DNA of 64,000 nucleotides, from contig CM041776.1 of assembly GCA_023374045.1 (NCBI GenBank), positions 480,055,375 to 480,119,374 of the forward strand. The letters are read 5' to 3'. Below, in pieces: positions 21,774 to 34,300 of the stretch (its first letter is position 1; the number at the start of each line of letters is the position of its first letter). Position numbers and translations under genes: made by a program. Source of the stretch: Limonium bicolor. Lineage: Eukaryota > Streptophyta > Magnoliopsida > Caryophyllales > Plumbaginaceae. The notes beneath the pieces were generated by a model that was not told the DNA's origin, did no database searches, and worked only from the letters and a program-made list of their open reading frames with translations.

Positions 21774-22044
21774 AAATTCGACCGTTGGGCGTTGTAGAGA
21801 AGCCGATAATTCATTTATCGGCTTCAATGATGCCGATAAATGAATTATCGGCTTCTCTACAAGCCCAACGGTCGAATTTTCGTTGTAGAGAAGCCGATAA
21901 TTCATTTATCGGCATCATTGAAGCCGATAAATGAATTATCGGCTTCTTAACGTTTAAAAAAAAACCCGGAATCGGGAATTCCAACCAAATAAACCCTTGC
22001 ATGGGAAATGAGGGGGCCAAACACCCGTGTACGGGAAATTTTCC
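21774..22044. repeat. Right terminal inverted repeat with two hairpins
   Basis: Reverse complement of the left end from 22044 inward, but with two palindromes: 21793-21860 and 21885-21948. Their arms match the single left palindrome. The inner one extends outward through AAATTCGACCGTTGGGC and its complement, giving a near-perfect inverted repeat from about 21774 to 21880. Confidence 0.88.
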
Positions 22045-22054
22045 AACAAAAGTT
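22045..22054. repeat. Target site duplication of the MULE, right
   Basis: AACAAAAGTT, identical to 6037-6046. Confidence 0.92.
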
Positions 22055-22243
22055 ATCTAATAGAAACACTTAACTTTAAAGCTATAATTAAATTTGATAC
22101 ATAAAAATAACAATACAAACAAAAGTAAAGTACGGGATTCAAACAAGACAAGGATAGTTTACAAATGTTTGAATCAATAAAAACGTGTAAGCATGAATAA
22201 TACAGCAAACTATCTTTCATATGTTTACACATGTATCATAATT

Positions 22244-23729
22244 AGACCTGGCAAAAGGTGACCCGAACCAGAAAAACCGATCCGATCCAACCCGATCCTA
22301 ACCTGAATTTAAACCGAATGATGTGACCCGAAATATGACCCGAAAATCCGAACCGAACCAAACCAAAACCAAATCAAACCGAAATTTGATATACCCGAAT
22401 CCACCCAAACCGAATTAATCCGAACCGAATTGACCCGAACCGAATTGACCCGAACTGAATTGACCCAAACCGAATTCACCCAAACCACACATGAAACTAG
22501 ACAAACTTCCTTTATCCTTTCGTTTATTATTGACATGTATGAACACATAATTTCCATGAACTGAGACTGAAATAAGGAATGTTTTCATTCCGTTTTTATA
22601 ATTCTTGTCATCTTTTGCCGTGTTCAAGGAAATTGGTTTGAATGTTGACGAAGTTTTAATTATAAAACGTATAAACTTTTTAGTTAAGAAGTATACTAGC
22701 CACGATTGGTGTGTAGATATTGAAGAATAAAGATTACAAAACTTACACCTTACTTAAATAAACATTACAAAACCAAGCTTAGGAATGGTTTGAACGTGTA
22801 TGTGTATATATCATCACATCACTACTTAGGTTTCTTATTAATATCACAAAAGAATAAAGATTACAAAACTTACATCTCACTTAAATATATTTGTATGTAT
22901 AATTAAATTAAATTAAGGTTAAAAATGACAAAATAAGAAGATAAAGGGACAACCCCTGCCAGGGAGCGATAAGCTACTAGAGGACGCTCGCATGAGGCGC
23001 GCACGTGAGACGGTGATAGGCGGCGCACACACAACATGAAGTTACGGGCGCCAGGTGATGATGGGCGCATAAGGGCACAAACGTGAGGTGGTGATGGATT
23101 GGCATGGGCGCGCGACGCTCGCTCGAGATGACGGGCGTTGACGCAGGACACGCGCGGGGTGTGACGGGCGCGGGATGGTGGGAGGCACAGGTACAATGTC
23201 GAGCGTTGGGGGGGGGGGGGGCTAGACTGGGCGTCGAGTGCCGAATATTGACCACTGATTCACCAAATTTTAAATTTATACTTAGTCGATACAATTGATA
23301 AACCCATAGTTAAAAATTAATATTAAAAATATTGTCATCCAATTTGTTATGTACAACCAACCAATACATAATAGCAATCTTCATCAAGAGTAACACTATA
23401 TTAAGAGAATTTGGATCCAAATATGAAAATCAATACAAGTTACAACAGTAGCTTAAATTTGTACTTCAAAATTTTGTCAATTAAGCATAAGCGGTAAGTC
23501 ACCCGAATTTGACCCATAACCCGAAAAAATCGAAAAATGCAGAGGCTAACTTGAACCGAAAGCACCTGAACCCGAAATAATCCAAACCGAAGTCACCCGA
23601 ATCTAATTTTAACCAGATAACCCGATCCGATCTGAACCGAACCGAACCGAACCGAACCGAATAATGAATATCTACAAATTGAACCGAACCGAACCGAACC
23701 CGAACCAATTGACCCGAATTACCGGGTCT
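22244..23729. mobile_element. Non-autonomous hAT-like element, about 1.5 kb
   Basis: Ends AGACCTGGCAA... and (reverse complement) AGACCCGGTAA..., flanked by CATAATT at 22237-22243 and 23730-23736 (7-9 bp depending on how the end is placed, compatible with the 8 bp of hAT elements). Both subterminal parts are full of GACCCGAACC / ACCGAACCGA words. The centre (about 22960-23240) is GC-rich (GGCGCGCACGTGAG, GTGACGGGCGCGGG) with a run of G at 23209-23220. No transposase is present. Confidence 0.6.
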
Positions 23730-24277
23730 CATAATTAGTAGCACATGCATGCTTCCGTAAATACATATAACTCAGCATTAAGTACGGCTTCAGAAAGGAA
23801 ATCTTAAAATCAAGATTTCCAACTCACACAACATTTTAAGCAGCTTTTTCAGAGACTCTCGGATACAAGTCATTGTTAATACATGAATTTTGAAAAAGAT
23901 GCTAGCTAGTTAGCTACTTTGTATAGTTTAATCAGTCGTAAATTTGACCAGAGCCATCAACTGCTCCATCGATAAGGAAAAAGGTCCACGATTTGGAGAT
24001 GGAAACCCAAAATGTTACAAATATCAGTAGAATAATCCTAAATTAATTAGCTGTGTTGTTTTCTACTATAAATAATTAAATTAGTTAAATAATACAGATT
24101 AAAATATATACGGATTGGGTCAACGTACATGACATGGACATTCATTAGTTAAGGAAGAACCATCGAACCCCGGTGTTTCAGTTTCAGCGTGGTCAAGACG
24201 GCTATAAACTTCCGATTTTCACATCTAGCTGATCACATTCGCTTTTCCAACTCTTGGAAGTGTTTCGCATCGAACTC

Positions 24278-27200
24278 ATGTTGACATTCAACCCCTTCCT
24301 CCTCTTCATCCCCCTCTTCATTTTTATTTTCTATTTTCTCATTGTCAAAAAAAATAAAACCAAAGCGACCAGTCGTGGATTGGGGAAAAGGAAGAATACT
24401 CTCTCTAGTAACAACCAAACAGCCAGGAATCACTCCAGTAGAAGTGTCGGTAAGCTATATTCTCCATCTTCTTCTCTATTCCGTGCTTTGCTTTTGAGAT
24501 TTTTTTTGTTGTGGTAATCTCTCCCAAAGATTTATGATTGTTTCTATCAAATTTCCTTAAGCATACTTAGGCGATGTTTGTTTCAAAGGGACAATTAAGA
24601 GAAGGGGACAAAAAAACCAGACCGCTCCCTGTCTTGGTTTTGTTTTCCCGATGCAAGTATGTTGTTGGTTTGAGTGAGATTAATCCTTAGCTGTGTAAGT
24701 CATTCCATGGTTAAATTGCTACTTGTAGCCAGCCCCCTATAAAAAAAATAACCAAACAGTTCTCTTTCTCATGAGGGACAAAATTAGATTTGTAAGGAGA
24801 TGTTCCAACCATTCTCTTATGTAGGATCACATGAAAGTTTTACCTCCACATATAGTGGGTGAAAGTTAAGCTTTCACCTGACATCATTGGTGAGCTAATG
24901 GGGATGACAATTATGAGACCCAAAGGAGGAGATGTATGTGATGAAAATCAACTTCAGAGAGAGGTAAGTGCTCCTTGAAGTTGATGGGGAACTTTCCTCT
25001 GATGGCTCATCTTCAGGCTCAAGCAAGTGGTTGAGTGATGGTGGACTCTTTGGCTCAAACAAGGGTAAGGAGGGAGGGTAACTCAAGTCTCACTAGGTTG
25101 CTCTACGCCATGAACTGTTTCACTCTCAAGTTGTTCCACTATTTGAGCTAGTTGAGCTTGAACTTTTGCATTAAACTTCACCCGGTTCTTGTTGAAGGTG
25201 CATTACTAGGCTTTTTTTGACTTACAAACTGATACAAACTCTTCCATGAGACCCTTCAATCTAGGGAAGTCAACCGGATAATGAGAACTCTCATGGTCTC
25301 TTCCACATCCTTGGCATACAGTTCATTGATTGTTCTCTACGCCATAAGAGTAGCCAGACCATCCTCCTACATGATTGTAGTGTCCCGTCATTAGGCTAAA
25401 ATACCTTAAAAGAAAAGATATGTATAACAACTAAACTAATAATGACCAAAACAGGTATGTTCAAGTCCTTGGCAACGGTGCCATTTAATAGAAAGAATTA
25501 GATGTAGTTCACGGGTGAGTGGGTTTTGTCATAAGGGTGAAAGGTTTTTGTCATTCCACCAAGACTTGAAGTCTATTTAGTTAGTTTACTATTAGTTTAG
25601 TCGTGTATATATATTATATATATAAAGTGTAGGTGTTGTGAATTTGGGTTTTTGTTTGTTTTGGAAAATAAAAGGAAACAAAAGAAAACACTAAATTGAA
25701 GATAACTAACTAAGCTAGGTGTACCTTGGGTTTGATCTTTGCCCCCTTTCACCCTTAACCACCAAATATGGATTTTTGAACTCAAATTTAAACAACAAGA
25801 ACACTTAACTAATTAATATCTAAATCATGATCATGTTAATCCAAACCAATTGAGCTAGAACCCGACAAATCATTCAAGTATCTAGTCAATTGAAGGCATT
25901 AATCTCAAGTTCCTATTGCAATGAAATTTACCTTAGAATCACATGTTGATAAATTACACTGATTTAGTTCCATTGGTCTAGGTTTCTATCTCAAAATATC
26001 ATGTTGATAGAAATCCACAAAATGCTAGACTAATTTGGCTCCCAAAAATTCATCTCAAGATCTCATATTGACAAACTTAGAGCAAAACCAACCAAATCCA
26101 ACATACAAATTTGAAATTGAGCAAAGCCCTAAGAAAATCTCAACATGATATGTTGACAAGATTAAGAACCATAAATGCTCAATATCATCTTTCATTAAGA
26201 ACAAGAACTTGAATAAAGCCATAGCTAAGCTCAAGAATCTTCAATGGGGTTTAGGGATTTTGGGAAAAAATCTCGTGTACAAGGAGGCTAATCCTTCTTT
26301 AGAGCATAAATAATAGAAGAAGGGAAGAAATAGCCATAGAAGAGGTTGAAAAGGAGCTTCAATGGTGAGAAAGTTTCTTCACTTATTTTCCTTCTTCTTC
26401 TAACTCCAAAAGCTTTTTTTTCCCCTTTTCTCTTCTATTTTCGGCCCTTAAAAGTTTTGAATGTAAAATGTCGAGACTGAACTTTTAAAGCACAAAGTAT
26501 GGGCATAAATTTTATTCCACCGACCCACTGGGGCGGTCCTATAGGTCAGTCAGAATCGGAAGATGGAACCATGTGCAGAACTTAAGCTTGACTGACCCAG
26601 TTGGCCGGACAAGTGGGTTGGTCCAAAGTTAAATGTAAAAATTAAGCCCGACTTACCCACTGCGATGGTCCTGTGGGTCGGTCCCAAGTCGAACTGAATT
26701 CTGACAAATTGACTGACCCATTAGGGTGGTCCTGTGGGCCAGTCAGCACTGGAGGACGTAACTACGTGTGGAAGTTAAGCCCAACTGACCCACTAGGTCG
26801 GTCGTGTGGGGTTATCGGTCTCCGCATCATTGCTTTTGCTCCATTTTCTTCATTTTAGTTCCGGTTTCAATTCTGTTTGTTCCCACATGCTCTTCTCTTT
26901 GTCTACTTGCTCCTAGCTAAGTTATTATGATGCTTAAATAACAAATATAGCTAAAGTGGAGAAATGAGCAAGATAAACAGTGATAAAACACAAAAAACCT
27001 TAATACTTGTTCCTTTATCTTCTTATCAACCAAATGATGATATGGTAATATTTAATATCCATTAGTTATATTCTCATTCTCATATTATTATTTGTATTCC
27101 TACTCATAAGCCCTGATTATTACTCCCGTCTATTCTCAATAGATGATTTTTTGGGTCTTTTCACTATTTTCAAAATATAAGATGTTTTAGCATTTTGTTG

Positions 27201-29391
27201 TTGTCTACTTTCCAATTCTACCCCTCATCTTTTATTTCACAACTTTACTTTTCAAATTATTTCAATTCCTAATATAAAAAGCAAGGGCAAATAGTTTAAC
27301 TTTTTCCTCGTTAATTCTTGTGACTAGAGCTAGAAAATCAAGTATTGAGAACACGAGGGAGTATTTGTTTAGTGTTGGTGTGGCCTGTAAATGTCATTGC
27401 CTTTCCCACTCTTTTTTGTTTCATTTAGTTTGGCTGTGATATGATCTTAGGCGTGGTAATACATTTCTATAGTTAACGAGACTCTCCTTGACAGTGCTAG
27501 GAACGTGTAGTTCACTTATTTGTCAAAAGTGATCTAAATCCTATTAGAATGAGTAATATTAGCTGAAAGATTTTCTTGAACCTGGAAGAATTTGCATCAA
27601 ACCAAATTGAAGCCGAAGTCATCTGAACTAAAGTCACTTGAATTGATATCACTTGAATCCTGATTATACAAATATGGATGCAAACTAAATATGTTTCTTT
27701 CACCGAAAGACACCCGAACCAAGGTTAACCGAATTAATATGAACCAACCCAAAGTATCACGAAATCCAAACCAAATATCAAACAACCTAAATTAACCTCA
27801 ACCGACCAGAAGTGAATCCAAGCCAAGTGAGCATAATCACGAAGTCGACTTGTGTTAGTTTGGCCATGAGACCATGACAGCAGCATTTTATCCTTCAAAC
27901 TGCATCATGTTTGATCATCAAAAGTTGTGTCAACATTTTGTCCCTGGTTGACGAAGGCAAATTGAAAGTTGGATTATGTCATAGTTCCCTAAAATAAATG
28001 TCTCAATAATGACAAATTAAATCTAAGGTTCAATAATGACTAGGTTCAAGATTGAGTTTGCTTCATTAAAACATATAGACTTACAAAGTGCTAGAAAGGA
28101 CAATGTAATTCTTCACGGATTTAAATTCTTTCAAAGAAACACGGTAAACATTGATATCCGGTATTTCCTAAGTGGTATTGTAATCCAAATGGTATAATTC
28201 TAGTCAGTTTGTACTCCTCTGTAGCAACATATCTTCTGAAAGACAATTCTTCAACAATGCCAATGAAACTTAAGCCATATTAATTACCGGGTAAGAATAG
28301 ACGAAAAAGAGTGAAAGTGGACCTTGAGGTGGAACTGAATATGAAAAGTAATTCTAAAATTGATTATGTTTCGTATATAGCTAGAGCATGCATATATACT
28401 TGATCTATTTATAACCTATAAGAATTGCTTCTTCATACTGATGAGGGTTCACTCGCTGTTTTTACAGCTCACTAATGATAAGAAAAACAATGATGCAGGT
28501 GCTACAACTGGTCTAAATGTGCGACGTAATATCTATACGCCGACTGCTGCTACTACCAGAAGCTTATTATTCTTCGATGACGTAGTTATTGGCCGCAGTA
28601 CTGGTCCGAGTTTCGTGCACCAGGATGTTACTCCCGTGTCTCTGGGGTTCGTGGATAGTAATGGGAAATATAACATTGCTATACCAGAAAATACCCGCAT
28701 CCCTTGCATGAAGGAGGTGGAGTTCATAATTACATGTCAATATTACATTGATGTGGTATTCTCAATCTACCAAGGGGAAAGAGCAATTGCAAATCAAAAC
28801 TCTCTGCTTGGGGTGTTTAGATTGACTACACTCTCACCATATTTACAGGGTCAGTGTGTGGTCAAACTACGCTTCGAAATTGACAGAAACTGGGTACTGA
28901 ATGTTACAGCCAGGGACGAGACCACTGGGCAAGAGAGTAACATAACCATAAAAGACTGGGGTAGTCGGTCAAAACCTCACCTGAAAAGGACACCAACAAT
29001 GAATAGTCTTCGAAACTACGCTAATGACATGAAAAGAAGGATAGATCATGACAAGATTGCATCCAGAATGAGCTCTAACACGAAAATGAAGATCAAAGAT
29101 GATATCAATCGTATCACTACTTGGCTTGAGAAGGAACAAGCGTCGGGCAGGAGAAACGATGGTGTGCGTGAGATATTCAAGATGCTCTTGGATTTGAATT
29201 GGGAGCTGGTTAAAAAAAAGCAGAGTAAGAAGAATAGATCTTACAAGGGTGTTAAGGCTTGGACCCAAAAAAATGGATGGGAGATTGGTTTAGATGCTCT
29301 GGGGATGGGAGTGGATGCGGCTTTGGCCGGTTTTATGATTCCTATACCTTTGGGAACTTCTTTGGCCAATATCATCAAATCTCTGCTTTAA
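24278..29391 (+). CDS. Orphan HSP70 substrate-binding-domain protein, copy 1
   Basis: Two exons, 24278-24449 and 28499-29391, joined in phase (GTCG|gtaagc ... gatgcag|GT), predict 354 residues. Exon 1 starts MLTFNPFLLFIPLF, a single hydrophobic segment (about residues 3-23) followed by KKNKTK, so an N-terminal membrane anchor with the rest in the cytosol is inferred. After a Thr/Arg-rich linker, exon 2 has HQDVTPVSLGF, NTRIPCMKEVEF, VFSIYQGERAIANQNSLLG and LNVTARDETTGQ. These align with the DVTPLSLG ... NTTIPTKKE ... VYEGER ... LNVSAEDKTTGQ beta-sandwich of HSP70, then part of the helical lid (LRNYANDMKRRIDHDKIASRM, ITTWLEKEQ). There is no ATPase domain anywhere in this copy and no EEVD end. 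The tail (about the last 40 residues, GLDALGMGVDAALAGFMIP...) is hydrophobic and Gly/Ala-rich. No frameshift is seen in the 893-bp second exon. A shorter alternative starting at ATG 28441 is open but would skip the conserved splice site. Confidence 0.72.
24890..26990 (-). mobile_element. Truncated gypsy element in intron 1 of the HSP70-like gene
   Basis: A primer binding site (minus strand TGGCACCGTTGCCAAGGAC, 25465-25483) is followed on the minus strand by broken gag-like sequence (about 25440-24890, including a CQGCGRDHESSHYP knuckle-like segment with stops) and preceded by an LTR-like stretch to about 26990. The right border is approximate. Antisense to the host gene and absent from the paralogous intron of copy 2, so it inserted after the duplication or was lost there. 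Confidence 0.6.
26515..26820. repeat. GC-rich short-word array in the intronic LTR
   Basis: Three to four modules of about 80-110 bp, each with CTGACCCACT(A/G)GG and GGTCCTGTGGGTCGGTC-type words in both orientations. Confidence 0.6.
27590..27830. repeat. Degenerate ACCGAA-type repeat patch
   Basis: Loosely repeated CACTTGAAT, CACCCGAACC, TTAACCGAATT and ACCAACCCAA words, resembling the subterminal parts of the element at 22244-23729. No ends or duplication can be defined. Confidence 0.35.
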
Positions 29392-29643
29392 ATCATGGTG
29401 GTTTCTTATCTGATTGGTTTTTGTATTTGCTTGTAATACCTATCCTTTTATTACAACAAAAATCTAGTCTAGGTTTATCTTTATTTTATTTTATAGGGTA
29501 CGATTTTGGTATTGATCGGCTTCCTTTAGCAGTTTGTATCTATTCTGTTAAATATTTGCTATATATGTGTTCAGGGTTATATATGTTTAAATTCCATTCA
29601 GTGATGATGACATTTATTGTTGCTTTCGGCTATATGGCTAGCC

Positions 29644-29875
29644 TGCTAAGAAAGGAAAGAGACACAGTTGCATTCCCAATGGAGATCTTATTCTTGTCAT
29701 TTAATTCATTCTAACAGCGTGTCACTATACATGACCTATATAATATATATATTACAGATTACATGTAAACGGCGAGTTTGGTTTAATGAGAATGGGTTAC
29801 AAAGGCCGGAATAGATCATGGGCCAGAGATCACTCTTGGGCCTTATTATGGGCATTAGAATTTGTCTCGTTAGTA
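29644..29875 (-). repeat. Copia 3' LTR
   Basis: Pairs with 42652-42884; shares CTAAGAAAGGAAAGAG at one end and GAATTTGTCTCGTTA near the other. Confidence 0.85.
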
Positions 29876-29879
29876 TTCC

Positions 29880-31354
29880 CCCGCAGGGTGCAAGCCTAAT
29901 TTGGAGCAAAGAGTTGAAAAACGGAGAGGACCTGGTCAGCACCGTGAATGAAAGAAATTCAAAGGGAGCGATCCTGTACTCGTCTCTCACAAAGTGGAAA
30001 TCCAACCCAATATATTTGGCACGAGCGTGGGGTTGGGTTGGCGGCTAAGTAGGTGGCCCCGAGATTGACGCACCAAAGGGTTGACGCATTAGGTAAATGA
30101 ATTCCCAACTCTCCAAGTAGATTCTGTAGCCACACTAGTTCACATGTTGCATGCGCCATAGCTCTATACTCAGCTTCGGTAGTAGACAGAGCAACATTAG
30201 GTTGTTTCTTGGATTGCCAAGAAATTACAGGGGTTTTCCAAAATAAATATAGTAACCTGTTGTCGAGCGTCTGTCAACTATGTCACTAGCCCAATCTGCA
30301 CCTGAGAATGCTTCTACGGTAGACAGGGAGTGATTAGGGATATAGAATGAGAGATCAATGGAGGACTTGGGGTATCTGAGAATTCTTTTTAGATTTTCCA
30401 ATGAAGAGTAGTTGAAGAGTGCATGGATTGACAGAGTTTACTCACAAAATGTCTTAGGTCTGGGCGAGTGAGGGTAAGGTATTGAAGTGCTCCTAAAATG
30501 TTGTAAAGTGTAAGATTATCATAGGGTTGAGAGGAATCAGAGGTAGTTTGAGTGGAAGTAGTCATAGGAGTTGAGACAGGGTGGCTGTGAAGCATGTTAG
30601 GCTTTTGGAGGATAGTTTATGTGTATCTTCTCTGATTAAGATGAAGACCCGAGGTAGATCTAATAACTTCAATTCTAGAAAGTAATGAAGGGGATCTAAG
30701 TCTTTAACAGGAAATGGGCTAGAGAGTTTTTGAATGAAATGCTTAATCTAACTAGGAAATGAGCCTGTAATTATGATGTCATCCTCATAGATGAGAATGT
30801 AGAGATGATCACCTCTACAAGCATATAAATGAGGGAGGAATCAGCCTTAGAAGCATAAAATCCCATACCGATGAGTGTATCACTCAACTTAGAAAACCAG
30901 GCTCTTAGGGGGCTGTTTTAGGCCATACATAGAATTCTGTAAGAGACAGACATGATTAGGATGATAAGGATGGATGAACCCTGAAGGTTGCTGCATATAA
31001 ATTGTTTCTTCCAAATCTCCATGTTAAAACACACTGCCTATGTCAATTTGATGTATAGCCAGGCTTTATTAACTGCAACAGCAAGAACTAATCTGATAGT
31101 ATTAGGCTTAATGACTAAAGTGAAGGTTTCAGCCTAATCCAAACCTTCATTTTGAGTGTAACCTCTGGAAATTAACCTTGCTTTTCTTCTGTCCAATGTT
31201 CCATCTGTCTTTTTCTTGGTTTTGAGTATCCATTTTACTTCAAGAGGAGTTATACCTTGGGGGAGGAACTAAAACCCAAGTGTTAGTTCTTTGAAGTTTG
31301 AAGTGCTTGGAATTCTCTTAGCATTGCCTCTCTACATTGTGAGTGTTGTATAGT
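29880..31354 (-). pseudogene. Copia reverse transcriptase and RNase H, broken
   Basis: Minus-strand frames give, in order from 31354: the RVT_2 start (REFQALQ ... TPLEVKWILKTKKKTDGTL ... RRKARLISRGYTQNEG, frameshifted), QPSGFIHPYHPNHVC and SMYGLKQPPK, LIYEDDIIITG at about 30796 (YEDD in place of the usual Y-V-D-D), PYDNLTLYNILGALQYLTLTRP, then RNase H with MAHATCELVWLQNLLGELGI and FHFVRDE. Several stops and frameshifts make this inactive. The break at 31354 falls at the start of the reverse transcriptase. Confidence 0.85.
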
Positions 31355-34300
31355 GTAACACCCCTACCGGTAGTCACACCATTATCCTCTAGCCCGTCTC
31401 AAATACCAAAAAGCAACGCAGCGGAAATTCCAACACAACCGGGGGTGAAACAATTTCGATAGTCACCCACGTGACTATCAAGGCCAATGCAAACTCAATT
31501 ACAACGAACAAATACAATATCGGTCTGATGGGTCTTATACCGAGAACACTATACAATAGATACTTCCATTACTTACTCAAACTTCAACCAGATACAACTT
31601 CAATCCCATATTATACAATACAACTGCAAATACATTCTATACCGAGTATCTACTACACTTCCCAACTTACTGACCATATGTCGGTCTTACAAATCCACAA
31701 TACAACAAATACAATTATTAATAACTACCCATGCTTACTCACAACTCTGTCCTACTCTCGAACGACGATCAGCTTCAATGTTCCTGTAAAATAAAAACGA
31801 TGCCCCTAGGGGCTCAGCAAAATTGCTGCATATGAAATTCGCATACCCCGCGTACTAGCGAGGGTACGCCGACTATTTGGTCGAGAGCATGCGATTCATT
31901 TTATTTCAATCAACATGCATACAACATACATTATATATGTACATTCACACAATCAAGGTTCGACATCGAACATAACACTAACACACACATCAAGGGGTTA
32001 GTTCGATATATTCTTTACTTAGGCTTGAGGGTTTCTAACTCACTATGCCTTACTCAATTGCTCATTGTCTTACCCACTCTCTAGGGCACTCTTACTCCCA
32101 ATCTCACCAAGTTCTACAATACTCAACTCAATTCTCCACTCAACTCAATTCCTCAAGACTCTTAGGTCACAACTCAATTCTCAACGCTCACATACTCAAG
32201 TTCTCAATACTCAATACTCAAAGGCATCTTTTAAGTCTTAGCCACGACCTCCGAGCAGGGTCATACACAAGATCCACCACCGGGCTTACAATTACAAAAG
32301 GAGCTATGCATTTAGCTCCTCAAGTTCACCAATGTCCAGTTCTATACCGGACTACTCAAATTCCCAAAACTCCTCTCTCGGAGTCATTTCACAATCTCAT
32401 GGATTAGCCTAGATGTATCTCTCTCGATAACATCTATTGGCTTAGAGAATTCCTCAATTTCTAGTATTCTAAGGTTTAGGGTCTTACCCAACTTATCGAA
32501 TACTCTCATGTTTGTGACATTGTTCATTTTAGTCGGTTCCTCTCATTGGGGTTTGACTATATGTCTAAGGGGTTTGGTGATCCCTTACCATGCTTTACTT
32601 TACTCAAGGTTCATAATTTGAACAATTATCCATCCTCTAGATGGTGGTTACTCATATACTTCCACTTAATTTATTGTGTGGATTAAATCGATTCGGTTCT
32701 CTAACCGTTATCGGGAGGTTATTACTCCCGTATACTTTCTCACGTTCTCGTGAGTTCATAGGTTTATTTTACCATGTATTGGTTTGATATTTGTAGTGTG
32801 TTTCCACCTTTTTATTAGTTCGCAACTTGACTCTTTCTACGAGTCTCTACTCAAACAAGACTCAACTATGAGTCGCACTACCATACACAATCAACATTCA
32901 AGCAATTCATTCACAATTCACATTTCATGAATTATACAAACTTTAGTTTAAATACACTCTAACAAACAACAATGCAATACAAGCACTAACAAGTGCAAAC
33001 AATCCGATTCGTGCATTTATCTTGTTAGGTGATCACACAATCAAACAAGCACACAAATCGGGTAACCAAGTTAGGATACAGCATGAGAAAATCATACCTT
33101 TCACCGGGTTAACTTTACCGGGTGTGCTCACGTTCCTTGGTTTACACTTGTTCCTCGAGTCTTATTCTCGAACCACTGATTACATGTCAAATGGTTTTAT
33201 TAATGTTAAGGTGTTACGGTATGTAAACTTATATTCCCGTACTTAACCTCGTTATCCCGTTATTCTTTAGTTTGTTCATGTGTCCTTAAACTCACAACTT
33301 TCTCATTCACTTATAAACTTTGTTTATACTTCTTAGGACCCTCAAAGGTCACCAAACAACTCCTAAACATCACCTAAATCCAATACCAATCAATCCCCCA
33401 TGTTTAGAAGCCTTAAAACACTATCTGATGAATTTTTATAGTGGTCCGGGTTTGTGTCCGGGGTTACAAACCTAGACCAAACTCGGAAATAGGTTTCTGG
33501 TGCATTTGTCATGTGGTCTAGGTTTGTGTCCGGGTTTACAAACCCGGACCACCCCCTAGGATGGTCTTCTGCCGTGTTTTTGCTATGGTCCAGGTTTGCA
33601 TACTGATTTGCAAACCCGGACCACCCCTGGAACTGTCAAAATTTACAGTTTTTCACCAGTTCTCAACCCCTAATTCACCCTAATCATTTCCTAACCTTTC
33701 CACATGTTTTCTACATGTTTAAACACCCTAAAACACTTCTCAATCATGTTCTAAACCTCCTCAAGACATTAGTCAAATCCCTACTCAATTTCTACAGATT
33801 TTTCTTGCTCTCTGTTACAGTTAGCACACTTGTGCCTTTCCAACTTCTCCTTGATGGTTTACCTCTTTGTTCTTACTCCATTTGACCAATCCAAATCATT
33901 CCTAGGAAATCGCATCAACTATACCCAAGTCCAACTCTCATTTCCAATCTTTTGCACACTTACTCTTTTATAGCATTTCTAAGATCCTCACAAGTCATTT
34001 TGCTACAGATTTTTACACTCATCTCCCTAGTTCTCCAAATACCATTTCAAGGCTATTAATCCACTCTACTCAACACTACAATCACCTAGGTTCTCCAATT
34101 CACTAAGTCATCTTAAAACACTTATTTTTCTACCAAAATTTTGCCATAACCTCCCCATAAACCTAACATCCTCAACTTCATCAATTCTCATCCTTTTCAT
34201 TCCTAATATAGCCTCACCCTTACAAGGGTCCTACCAGCACATAAACTCAATTCAAAATCCACCAAACATCAATATAAACACAAGCCTCACAACATTTGGC

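Larger units (their letters stand above)
6047..22044. mobile_element. 15,998-bp Mutator-like element with cargo
   Basis: Ends begin with GGAAAATTTCCCGTACACGG in inverted orientation and are flanked by an exact 10-bp duplication. The first 50 bp of both ends are nearly identical, and the similarity continues for about 160 bp through a shared hairpin. Inside are a MULE transposase reading inward from the right end, a PMD gene reading inward from the left end, three small ORFs related to the transposase N-terminus, and tandem arrays near 6.6-7.1, 9.9-10.8 and 16.1-16.8 kb. A solo LTR (11070-15608) inserted later, so the element was about 11.5 kb originally. The transposase and PMD genes carry frameshifts, so this copy is probably no longer autonomous. 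Confidence 0.92.
23841..29605. repeat. Segmental duplication, copy 1
   Basis: Aligns with 53859-59174: shared upstream words (CAGCTTTTT...CTC.GATACAAGTCATTG; TATAGTTTAATCAGTCGTAA; AAGGAAAAAGGTCCA), both exons of the HSP70-like gene, the end of intron 1, and 3' flank (TTATTTTATAGGGTACGATTTTG). Copy 1 is longer because of a gypsy remnant in intron 1; copy 2 carries two other insertions. Confidence 0.85.

Noticed and set aside
22977..23298. Open frames in the GC-rich centre of the hAT-like element
   Set aside because: Low-complexity Arg/His/Ala composition on both strands, caused by GC-rich words; no family match.
24233..24433. Minus-strand frame (MIPGCLVVTRES...) also found at 55546-55836
   Set aside because: It is the antisense of HSP70-like exon 1; its conservation follows from the duplication, and the plus-strand model has matching splice phase.
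28441..28498. Start of HSP70-like copy 1 at ATG 28441
   Set aside because: In copy 2 the equivalent frame is closed by stops, while splicing at the GATGCAG acceptor keeps phase with exon 1 in both copies. Kept only as an alternative.
31471..32407. Open frames that recur at 40994-41948
   Set aside because: The conservation is explained by both being inside the two LTRs of one element.
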